The translations under genes and the position numbers were made by a program. 5,472 bases of DNA, taken from NCBI GenBank assembly GCA_023252115.1, contig JAHEXM010000020.1, forward strand, positions 1 through 5,472. Direction: 5' to 3'. Below the pieces are notes generated by a model. The model ran no database searches. It was not told the origin of the DNA and saw only the letters and a program-made list of their open reading frames with translations. The DNA comes from Micrococcales bacterium (GTDB lineage Bacteria > Actinomycetota > Actinomycetes > S36-B12 > UBA10799). This document shows, in pieces, positions 1 to 5,472 of the stretch (the first letter of the stretch is position 1; every line of letters starts with the position of its first letter).

Positions 1-1
1 G

Positions 2-439
2 TTGACTGGTGTTGATCCGGCTGGGTTGGATGTGTTGGGCAAGGTTGAGTATTTGGCGGCGTGTGCTCGGGTTGAATCGCGTGTTGTTGCGTTGAAGATG
101 TTGGCGGTTGAATCGATTGCTGCGGAGCAGGCTGTTGAGCAGGCGGTGCTGCAGCAAACTGATGTGGCGAATGTGGCTGATGCTGGTCGCGAAATTGTGA
201 TGAGTGCGCTGCATGTGTCGGGTTTGGCGGCGAGTCATTTGATTGAGCAGGCTGACCGTTTGGTTAATGATTGTCAGCAAACCTTGCACTACCTTTCCGA
301 GGGTTTGGTCAGTCCTGGTGTTGCGCGGGTGGTGGGTGAGGAAACACGACTACTTGGCCGCGAGCAAATCGCACAGGTTGAGCAGCGTGTTCTGGTTCGG
401 GCTGGTCATCAAAGCCCGGGGATGTGCGAGGTTGTGTGA
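2..439 (+). CDS. DUF222 (13E12 repeat) domain, N-terminal part of a frameshifted HNH endonuclease gene; 5' end outside window
   Basis: This is the N-terminal half of a DUF222-HNH protein, a common actinobacterial family (13E12 REP proteins in mycobacteria) whose biological role is not settled. The visible part is mostly helical and Ala/Val/Glu-rich. It has the pattern typical of DUF222: an opening helix (VEYLAACARVESRVVALK) and, near the end, an EQRVLVRAGHQSPG stretch that matches the family's conserved segment just before the next helix. Translation runs into TGA at 437-439, immediately after this motif, whereas relatives continue. The continuation is found in the frame starting at 424. The reading frame is open to the left edge, so the TTG at base 2 need not be the true start and some N-terminal residues are probably missing. 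Codons are unusually rich in G and T (about 77% G+T in bases 1-60 by hand count). The family assignment is firm; whether a functional product is made is unclear. Confidence 0.75.
   Translation: MTGVDPAGLDVLGKVEYLAACARVESRVVALKMLAVESIAAEQAVEQAVLQQTDVANVADAGREIVMSALHVSGLAASHLIEQADRLVNDCQQTLHYLSEGLVSPGVARVVGEETRLLGREQIAQVEQRVLVRAGHQSPGMCEVV
415..421 (+). other. Point of -1 frame change, CCCGGGG heptamer
   Basis: In the upstream frame these bases read C CCG GGG, which fits the X XXY YYZ form of a -1 slippery heptamer. Reading CCG GGG, slipping back one base and continuing with GAT GTG CGA gives a joined peptide QSPGDVRGCVKRVIAL, matching the continuous conserved DUF222 pattern. The same result would follow if one G had been lost from a run of five. 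A weak hairpin (CGTGA 444-448 with TCACG 455-459) lies more than 20 bases downstream, farther than usual for a frameshift stimulator, and no Shine-Dalgarno-like stimulator is seen upstream. A real deletion or a homopolymer sequencing error is therefore more likely than programmed frameshifting. Confidence 0.6.
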
Positions 440-1266
440 AACGCGTGATCGCGCTCACGGCTCCGGAGTTGTTTGCTGAGCAATGCGGGCAGGCCGTTAA
501 AACCCGTTGCGTCAGTGTGGCCGCTGCTGAGCATGGAATGGCTTGGTTTAACGCTTTGCTTCCTGCGGCGGTTGCGATGGATCTGTTTGCCATGGTTGAC
601 GCCGATGCCAGGGCCGTGAAAGGCCGTGAGCGTGCGCAGATGACTGATTCAAATGGTGAGGTGGGTGAGTTGGATTCGATTGATGCTTATCGGGCTGATG
701 CCTTCGTCGCATTGATGCAAAACAGTGGCAAGCGATCAAACGATTTAGATCAAGCCGACAACCAACCAACACCACCACGGCGTCAAGCCAACATTGTTAT
801 TGACCTACCAACACTGCTGGGCATGGCAGATCACCCCGGCGAAATGGAAGGCTATGGACCGATCCCGGCTAACCTCGCCCGACAACTTGCAAAGGATGCG
901 ACCTGGCAGCGCTGGATCACCGAACCAACCACCGCACACCTGCTCGAACTAGGACGAACCCGCTACCTGCCCAACACCCAGCTACGCGAATACATTTGCG
1001 CACGCGACCAAACCTGCCGATTCCCGCACTGCAACCAACCCGCGAAACGAAACGACATCGACCACGCAATCCCATGGGACACCGGCGGGCAATCTAACCC
1101 CGACAACCTCGGATCACTGTGCCGAAGACACCACCGACTCAAAACATTCAACAGATGGCAAATCACCGAATCCCACGCCGACGGAACATGTGTATGGCGC
1201 AGCCCAGCAGGCCACACCATCACGACCGAACCACCGTTACCGCTGGTTCCACCTCACGTTGAATGA
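424..1266 (+). CDS. DUF222 C-terminal part plus HNH nuclease domain, downstream half of the frameshifted gene
   Basis: This frame carries the rest of the DUF222 domain (HGMAWFNALLPAAVAMDLFAMVD, then DAYRADAFVALM) and, after a polar low-complexity linker, a C-terminal HNH nuclease domain. The HNH region is well preserved. It has CRFPHC (Cys codons at 1015 and 1030), then DIDH (His codon at 1063) with PWDTGG, then NLGSLCRRHHRLK (His codons at 1129 and 1132). These residues form the metal-binding and catalytic core in the family, so this part appears intact. GTG at 424 is only the first possible start in this frame, which is closed upstream by TGA at 379-381. No convincing ribosome-binding site precedes it. 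It more likely represents the continuation of the upstream frame through a -1 shift, either a one-base deletion or programmed slippage. The stop is TGA at 1264-1266, 11 bp from the convergent desaturase stop. The second half is A/C-rich, opposite to the first half of the gene. Confidence 0.8.
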   Translation: MRGCVKRVIALTAPELFAEQCGQAVKTRCVSVAAAEHGMAWFNALLPAAVAMDLFAMVDADARAVKGRERAQMTDSNGEVGELDSIDAYRADAFVALMQNSGKRSNDLDQADNQPTPPRRQANIVIDLPTLLGMADHPGEMEGYGPIPANLARQLAKDATWQRWITEPTTAHLLELGRTRYLPNTQLREYICARDQTCRFPHCNQPAKRNDIDHAIPWDTGGQSNPDNLGSLCRRHHRLKTFNRWQITESHADGTCVWRSPAGHTITTEPPLPLVPPHVE

Positions 1267-1277
1267 CACCCGGCCGA

Positions 1278-2762
1278 CTACGCGCGCCCGATGAGATTTG
1301 CAACGATTTCAGCCGAGATTCCGACCAATGGCAACCCGCCGCCGGGGTGAGCCGACCCGCCAACTAGAAAAAGCCCCGGGACGGGCGAGCGATTTGCCGG
1401 ACGCAAGAACGAAGCACCTTTGCCGTGACTGGCGCTTCCGTAGATAGAGCCACCAATCGAATGCGTATCGCGTTCCAAGTCTGCTGGCGTGCGAATTTCG
1501 CGCCAGAGCAATCGTTTGCGAACATCGATTCCGCGATCGGCCAATAAGTTCAAAATGTGGCCAGCATATTTTTCGGCAACACCAGGGGCGCGCCAATCGA
1601 ACTCATGCTTTCCCAAGCCGTGTCGCGGTGCGTTCACCAGAACGAAGAGCGCTTCGTGGTCATCATCGGGATGCATGCTCGGGTCGTCGGGCCGACTTAG
1701 ATAGATCGCAGGATCCTGAGCCGGTTCGCCAGCAAATACCGAGTTGAATTCTGCGTAGTAGTACTCCGGGAACAACACGTTGTGACTGGTCAGGCCTGGA
1801 GTTTGACCCTTGAGGGCAAGCATGATCACAAATCCGGCCATTGATCGCGTGAATTTAGCAAGCGACTTGCGTTGCTTAGCCGCTCGAGTGTCGAGAATCA
1901 GATCCCCGTACAAATGCCCGGCGTCAACATCGGAAACGACTATGTCGGCATCAAGCCGGCGGCTGTCGAACAGAACCACGCCGTTGACCGATCGATGGGC
2001 CCGAGTAATTCCGCGAACCTCGCAATTGAATTCAAAATCGACCTTACGTTCCAAACATCGCTCGTACAAGGCATCGGCGAGCGTCGACATCCCACCACCG
2101 ACGTGCCACGCACCAAAAGTTTGTTCGACGTAAGGAATCGTGCACAGCGCTGCAGGTGCTCGACGCGGGTCCGATCCGGTATAGGTCGCGTACCGATCAA
2201 GAAGCATTCGCAGCCGTGGGTCTTCGATTGTTTTCTTGCCAAGCTGGCGCAGCGTTGTCATTGGTGCAACGGCGCGCACGTCAGAAATATTGGAGGCAAG
2301 CTTCAAGAGTTGACGCTTACTCTCAATCGGTTGCTCAAGGACTGGCTCGCGCGTCAATTGCCAGACGCGGGCAGCCCGCGTCATGAGGTCGCGCCAATCG
2401 TGTTCCGCGTCGCCGCCCAGCGCCTCGCCTAGAGTCCGAGCCGCACGCGCCGAGTCAACTCCCGGCAGAACGGCGTTGGTTCCATCGGCCCATCGGTAGC
2501 TGAACCCAGGCTCGACCGGTTGCAGGTCGACCGATGCTTCGAGCGAGTCGCCGGTCTTCAAGAAAAGATCGCGGTAAACAGCGGGCAACGTCAGCAGACT
2601 TGGTCCGGTATCGAAAACGAATCCATCGCGTTCGAACCGCCCGACTTTTCCGCCATACGTCGGGCCTTGTTCAAAAACGGTGACGGTGTGACCTTTGACG
2701 GCAAGGCGCGCGGCAACGGCCAAGCCGCCCATGCCGGCACCGACCACAAAGACTCGACTCAC
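1278..2762 (-). CDS. CrtI/CrtD-family FAD-dependent carotenoid desaturase (phytoene desaturase family)
   Basis: This 494-residue protein belongs to the FAD-dependent CrtI superfamily, whose members insert or isomerise double bonds in carotenoids at the membrane. Its length is normal for the family (about 490-510). The N-terminus has the Rossmann dinucleotide-binding motif GAGMGG (residues 8-13) ending in Glu31, followed by GGKVGRFERDGFVFDTGPSLLT. The C-terminus has the signature GGSAHPGGGLPLVGISAE (about residues 468-485), which closes the FAD site. The GTG start at 2762 is supported by AGGG seven bases upstream. The stop is TAG at 1278-1280. A neighbouring CruF-like hydratase and GT2 suggest that it may act as a CrtD-like desaturase on a hydroxylated end group rather than as the phytoene desaturase, but the motifs seen do not separate these subfamilies. 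Family membership is very secure; the exact substrate is not known from the sequence. Confidence 0.92.
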   Translation of the reverse strand: MSRVFVVGAGMGGLAVAARLAVKGHTVTVFEQGPTYGGKVGRFERDGFVFDTGPSLLTLPAVYRDLFLKTGDSLEASVDLQPVEPGFSYRWADGTNAVLPGVDSARAARTLGEALGGDAEHDWRDLMTRAARVWQLTREPVLEQPIESKRQLLKLASNISDVRAVAPMTTLRQLGKKTIEDPRLRMLLDRYATYTGSDPRRAPAALCTIPYVEQTFGAWHVGGGMSTLADALYERCLERKVDFEFNCEVRGITRAHRSVNGVVLFDSRRLDADIVVSDVDAGHLYGDLILDTRAAKQRKSLAKFTRSMAGFVIMLALKGQTPGLTSHNVLFPEYYYAEFNSVFAGEPAQDPAIYLSRPDDPSMHPDDDHEALFVLVNAPRHGLGKHEFDWRAPGVAEKYAGHILNLLADRGIDVRKRLLWREIRTPADLERDTHSIGGSIYGSASHGKGASFLRPANRSPVPGLFLVGGSAHPGGGLPLVGISAEIVANLIGRA

Positions 2763-2768
2763 GGGCTG

Positions 2769-2774
2769 ACCCTA
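2769..2774 (-). promoter_or_regulatory. Possible -10 element or ribosome-binding site of the desaturase gene
   Basis: On the minus strand TAGGGT lies 6 bases upstream of the GTG start at 2762. It fits the actinobacterial TANNNT -10 pattern at the spacing expected for a leaderless mRNA that begins at the start codon. The AGGG inside it would equally serve as a Shine-Dalgarno sequence at 7-base spacing if transcription began further upstream. The two readings exclude each other, and I see no clear -35 box. The intergenic space shared with the divergent dipeptidase gene is only about 50-70 bases, so any promoters there must be compact. Confidence 0.25.
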
Positions 2775-2824
2775 AGACGCCGGGCGTTCGGGGTGCCGCG
2801 GGACATCCGCATCCATGATCGAGC

Positions 2825-2828
2825 AGGA
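2825..2828 (+). promoter_or_regulatory. Ribosome-binding site deciding the dipeptidase start
   Basis: AGGA stands 7 bases before ATG 2836. The alternative ATG at 2815 is preceded only by a weak GGA at about 11 bases, so 2836 is preferred. Confidence 0.45.
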
Positions 2829-2835
2829 TGGCGCA

Positions 2836-3606
2836 ATGCCCAGTCCGCGCAGAAAAATCGGTGATCCGCTGCCGTCATATGACTGGTGTTCGATTGATCC
2901 ACTGACGCTGGGCGTGCCCCATCCCGCCGGGACCACGCCAATCCCCGAGCTTTTTGACCCCGAGGCTGCTGGCGCGACCCTGCCTTTCGTGACCGCAGTT
3001 GCTGAAGGCAAATCTGAGCCGCTGGTGCAAGTCACTGCCCATCAAGTGGAGGCCGCCTATTGGCAGACTGGCTGGCCGTTCACTCATCGTGAAGCATTTG
3101 TGCGCAGTGAAGTTGCCGCGCGATTGGAAACGGCGGCGAACCTGTTGCCAGATGGTTTTGGCCTTGCGGTCTGGGACGCATGGCGCGACCCGCGTCTGCA
3201 GCAGTTGTTGTACGAAACCGTGTATGTCGATCCCACGATCCCACCGGGGTTTGTGAATCCGCCGTCGGATGATCCGGCAACGCCGCCGCCGCACGCGACT
3301 GGTGGAACGGTTGATGTGACGCTGACTTGGAAGGGCAAACCATTGGCACTCGGGACGGCCTTCGATGCATTTGTTGACCTGGCGCGAGCACGATCTCTTG
3401 AGGACGTCACTGATGAGGGCGACGATGCGTTGGCTCGCGATCTGCGGCGGGTGTTGTGGCATGCGATGTGTGCCACGGGATTCGTTGGTCTTGCCTGCGA
3501 ATGGTGGCACTTCGAATACGGCACCCGATTGTGGGCGGCCATCAAGAACCAGGAGCCGCGCTATCCGGCGGTCACCGGACCGGCAGTGCTCGACCCTTCC
3601 ACTTGA
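2836..3606 (+). CDS. D-alanyl-D-alanine dipeptidase, VanX-like peptidase family M15D
   Basis: This is a zinc dipeptidase expected to split D-Ala-D-Ala in the cytoplasm. VanX does this in vancomycin resistance, and DdpX-type homologues recycle D-Ala. The VanX landmarks are present in order, numbered from the start at 2836. WDAWRDP contains Arg117, equivalent to the transition-state arginine. HATGGTVD has zinc ligands His153 and Asp160, followed by the typical GTAFDAF. EWWH has catalytic Glu222 and zinc ligand His225. No signal peptide is seen. The protein is 256 residues, longer than VanX (202), mainly through an N-terminal extension. I chose ATG 2836 because AGGA sits 7 bases upstream; ATG 2815 in the same frame would add 7 residues but has a poorer site. 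The gene lies on the opposite strand within the carotenoid genes, and its last 35 bp overlap the glycosyltransferase 3' end. No vanH, vanA or two-component genes are nearby, so a resistance role is not indicated. Confidence 0.88.
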   Translation: MPSPRRKIGDPLPSYDWCSIDPLTLGVPHPAGTTPIPELFDPEAAGATLPFVTAVAEGKSEPLVQVTAHQVEAAYWQTGWPFTHREAFVRSEVAARLETAANLLPDGFGLAVWDAWRDPRLQQLLYETVYVDPTIPPGFVNPPSDDPATPPPHATGGTVDVTLTWKGKPLALGTAFDAFVDLARARSLEDVTDEGDDALARDLRRVLWHAMCATGFVGLACEWWHFEYGTRLWAAIKNQEPRYPAVTGPAVLDPST

Positions 3607-4711
3607 TTGAGTCGTTTCGTTTTCGGCGCCACGATTCTGCGACCAAGCCCGCAAACGCCGCGATTGACAACGGGTGTAACAGGCTTTCGGGTAGGACCCG
3701 AGTGTGCGTCGTGCGGGCGACTGCGATGCGCCCCGCGACTCCAGCGCTGTACCCGAGTAAGCCGATTGTTCGGACCCGACGAGTCGGGCCGACGATCACC
3801 GCTAGCGGTGGAGTGACATAGGCGACGCCAAGAAGTTTGACGACAGCAATGCTGGCGAGTCCAGAGCCGAAAGCTGACCACAGTGACTTCGCATAGCCAT
3901 CAATCAATTCACTCGTCGTCGAATACATCTGACATGTCGCAATATCACTTCCTTCCACGACCGCCGTATGTCCGCCGGCAGCACGCACGGCGCGCGCAAG
4001 TGCGACATCTTCAAGAACGTCGCCGCGAACGCTTCGATGTCCGCCGGCATTGCGGTACGCCTGCGCATCAACAACAAGGAATTGACCGTTTGCGACCGCG
4101 AGCAATTCGCGGCTCGATTTCTCTGACGCTTGAAGCGGAACAAATGTCAGCCAAGACCATTGCAGAAGTGGCTGAACGAGCCGCGACAGCAACCCAGCGG
4201 TGATTTGCCGCGGATACGGGCACACCAGGTCTACGTTGGCCTCCCGCAACATCGCGACTGACGCCACGATGGCCGATTGCTCCAACGTCACATCAGCATC
4301 GAGAAAAACGAGAACCGATCCTGTTGCAGCAGATGCGAGTTCCTCACACGCCCATGACTTTCCGGTCCAACCCGGCGGCACCACAGCAGTCGCCTCACGC
4401 TTTAGCACGGTGACAAGCGGGTTGACTGTCGCGCATCGCTCGATGATCGTTGCAGTCTCGTCGGTCGAACCGTCGTCGAGTACAAGAACTTCCGAAATTC
4501 CATGCACTTCGGCCACTGATGTCAAACACGCTTCGATGGTTGAGCGTTCGTTTCGCGCTGGAATGAGGACACTGACAGTGTCGCTTGTCGCAACCGCATC
4601 GACGCTTGGTTTACGGACCCGGGTCAAGTTGTAGATGGTGTGCGCAGTCGCCGCGACGGCAATGCATGAACCGATCGTTACTAGACCGGCCCACTGTCGA
4701 GTGAGTTTCAC
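3572..4711 (-). CDS. Family 2 glycosyltransferase, membrane-associated, CruG/CrtQ-like (probable carotenoid glycosyltransferase)
   Basis: This 379-residue GT2 enzyme probably transfers a sugar from a nucleotide sugar to a carotenoid hydroxyl at the cytoplasmic membrane. The order is: an N-terminal hydrophobic anchor (about residues 8-28); VLIPARNE (to about 55); LDDGSTDE with Asp79 and Asp80 for nucleotide binding; GWTGKSWAC (about 114-122); the metal-binding FLDAD (Asp138, Asp140); ANGQFLV (about 207-213); and LEDVALARAV with Glu234/Asp235 as the likely catalytic acid region. QMYSTTSELIDGYAKSLW follows, then two or three hydrophobic segments. GTG 4711 was chosen because it overlaps the cruF stop as GTGA and has GAGG 7 bases upstream (4719-4722). 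A longer in-frame start at 4882 would encode 57 implausible extra residues inside cruF. The enzyme is therefore probably coupled to cruF in one operon. The acceptor is inferred from context; the fold is secure. Confidence 0.9.
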   Translation of the reverse strand: MKLTRQWAGLVTIGSCIAVAATAHTIYNLTRVRKPSVDAVATSDTVSVLIPARNERSTIEACLTSVAEVHGISEVLVLDDGSTDETATIIERCATVNPLVTVLKREATAVVPPGWTGKSWACEELASAATGSVLVFLDADVTLEQSAIVASVAMLREANVDLVCPYPRQITAGLLSRLVQPLLQWSWLTFVPLQASEKSSRELLAVANGQFLVVDAQAYRNAGGHRSVRGDVLEDVALARAVRAAGGHTAVVEGSDIATCQMYSTTSELIDGYAKSLWSAFGSGLASIAVVKLLGVAYVTPPLAVIVGPTRRVRTIGLLGYSAGVAGRIAVARTTHTRVLPESLLHPLSIAAFAGLVAESWRRKRNDSIKWKGRALPVR

Positions 4712-4722
4712 GCTGCCGCCTC
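4708..4722 (-). promoter_or_regulatory. GTGA stop/start overlap with internal ribosome-binding site (translational coupling)
   Basis: On the minus strand GAGG (4719-4722), a 7-base spacer and GTGA (4708-4711) put the glycosyltransferase start codon directly over the cruF stop codon. This arrangement favours coupled translation of the two products and fixes the glycosyltransferase start. Confidence 0.7.
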
Positions 4723-5472
4723 GATGACCGGTGTAGTCCGCGCCGAGGTCGTGGTTCGTCGCAGGCTCAGCAGATACGGAATGGTGATGGCTCCCATGGC
4801 GAGCCCGCCCCACAACGCAACCCACGGCCGACCAAAGAAGAAGAGGTTTCCTACTACTCCACCGATCCATGTCCAGGTCCACAAGAGGGCTGGCACGGCT
4901 TCAGAGCGTGCATCGGCAGGCTGCGGCCACGTTGGCAAGAGATCCAGCAACGCGATCAGGATCGTCGCGACGACGAACCAACCGAAGTAATTCACCAGCG
5001 GAACAGTTGTCACACCGGGTAACGAAGGTGAAGTCGTCCGCCAGGTCCAATACCCCTCGCCAACCATCTGTGGGTCAAGGAAAACGTCCCACGCTGCCAA
5101 GGCGAATCCACCCAGCAACGCAACTTTGATCCGGTTGCTCGCGAGCCGACGAGCAATGATGAGAGCGGGATAGGCCGCCATCAACCAAGCGAGCAGCACA
5201 AGCAGTGGGACACCGAATAACCGGATGCCAAGTGTTGGCGAATACAAGTAGTTCGTAAACGGCACGCCCGTGTGCACACCCAGGCATTCGGCGGTGAATG
5301 AAACGGCAATCGTGATAGCGGCGAAACCTGCCGCCCATCGTGCGCCACGAAATACCAGAGCATGGCTCATGCTTGCGAGGGCGTAGAGAATCACGCAAAC
5401 GAAGGTCATTCTCAGCCGGGCTGTCCCCGAAGTCAGGGGCCAACCAATTTGCGCCAATATTGCTAGTCCGGC
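4708..5472 (-). CDS. cruF: CruF-like carotenoid 1,2-hydratase (DUF422 membrane protein), 5' end beyond window
   Basis: This multi-spanning membrane protein of the CruF/DUF422 family adds water across the end double bond of carotenoids; cyanobacterial and haloarchaeal members act on gamma-carotene- and bacterioruberin-type substrates. Conserved polar motifs lie at membrane boundaries, numbered from TTG 5457. These are AECLGVHTGVPFTNYLY (56-72, with Glu57 and His62), WDVFLDPQMVGEGYWTW (123-139, with Asp124 and Asp128) and VPLVNYFGW (152-160). About seven hydrophobic segments are visible, and the tail is short, Thr/Ala-rich and soluble. The TTG at 5457 is a weak start. The frame stays open to the right edge, encoding AGLAIL directly before AQIGWPLTSG, which reads as part of a first membrane helix. 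I therefore treat the gene as 5'-partial. The stop TGA at 4708-4710 overlaps the glycosyltransferase GTG, indicating one operon and matching the cruF-cruG pairing known from cyanobacteria. Confidence 0.88.
   Translation of the reverse strand, partial: AGLAILAQIGWPLTSGTARLRMTFVCVILYALASMSHALVFRGARWAAGFAAITIAVSFTAECLGVHTGVPFTNYLYSPTLGIRLFGVPLLVLLAWLMAAYPALIIARRLASNRIKVALLGGFALAAWDVFLDPQMVGEGYWTWRTTSPSLPGVTTVPLVNYFGWFVVATILIALLDLLPTWPQPADARSEAVPALLWTWTWIGGVVGNLFFFGRPWVALWGGLAMGAITIPYLLSLRRTTTSARTTPVIEAAA

Noticed and set aside
755..780. CCAACCAACACCACCAC tract as a possible tandem repeat or CRISPR-like element
   Set aside because: It is a single low-complexity stretch encoding the Asn/Gln/Pro/Thr-rich linker of the HNH protein; there are no regularly spaced repeats or spacers.
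1..1266. HNH gene as part of a mobile element such as a homing intron or insertion sequence
   Set aside because: No terminal inverted repeats, target-site duplication or interrupted host gene is visible, and DUF222-HNH genes are ordinary chromosomal genes in Actinobacteria. The left end is outside the window, so this cannot be fully excluded.
1267..1277. Possible bidirectional terminator between the HNH and desaturase genes
   Set aside because: The 11-bp gap contains only a short CGGCCG palindrome with no adequate stem or T-run on either strand.
1872..2432. Plus-strand open frame (186 codons) opposite the desaturase gene
   Set aside because: It has no domain pattern and a composition typical of antisense frames. 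The minus strand encodes a full-length CrtI-family protein across this stretch.
2875..3654. Long minus-strand open frame (259 codons) opposite the dipeptidase gene
   Set aside because: The translation is Arg/Gln/His-rich without any recognisable domain, while the plus strand carries clear M15D catalytic motifs. It is an antisense shadow of a G+C-rich gene.
4712..4882. N-terminal extension of the glycosyltransferase frame up to an ATG at 4882
   Set aside because: The extra 57 residues are His/Arg-rich, do not resemble a GT2 N-terminus and lie wholly inside cruF. The GTG at 4711 has a good ribosome-binding site and the classic GTGA overlap.

Overview
The window looks like a chromosomal segment of a moderately G+C-rich actinobacterium. 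The main clues are a DUF222/13E12-type HNH endonuclease gene, a family strongly expanded in Actinobacteria, and a carotenoid cluster that combines a CrtI-superfamily desaturase with a CruF/DUF422 membrane protein and a family-2 glycosyltransferase. GTG starts and a GTGA stop/start overlap also fit. I cannot assign a genus. No rRNA, tRNA, CRISPR array, insertion sequence or clear terminator is visible, and no stretch over 300 bases lacks a gene.

Layout. (1) Bases 2-1266, + strand: a DUF222-HNH gene, cut by the left window edge and split into two overlapping reading frames by a -1 frame change near 415-421. Its strand composition flips from G/T-rich to A/C-rich around base 720-760. (2) Bases 1278-2762, - strand: a full-length FAD-dependent carotenoid desaturase of the CrtI/CrtD type, convergent with the HNH gene across 11 bp. 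(3) Bases 2836-3606 (or from 2815), + strand: a VanX-like M15D D-alanyl-D-alanine dipeptidase, divergent from the desaturase. (4) Bases 3572-4711, - strand: a membrane-associated GT2 glycosyltransferase, whose 3' end overlaps the dipeptidase 3' end by 35 bp. (5) Bases 4708-5472, - strand: a CruF-like carotenoid hydratase, whose 5' end probably lies beyond the right edge. It overlaps the glycosyltransferase start by 4 bp.

How the genes may work together. CruF-type proteins add water to a carotenoid end group. CrtD-type desaturases add a double bond next to such a hydroxylated end. CruG-type GT2 enzymes put a sugar on the hydroxyl. The three minus-strand genes therefore suggest the finishing steps of a hydroxylated, glycosylated carotenoid, with the early genes (crtE, crtB and perhaps a true phytoene desaturase) outside the window. 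The dipeptidase lies on the opposite strand inside this set, so read-through from cruF-GT to the desaturase would be antisense to it. I see no clear new defence or mobile system. The points most worth checking are the frameshifted HNH gene with its composition flip and the interleaved carotenoid/dipeptidase arrangement.
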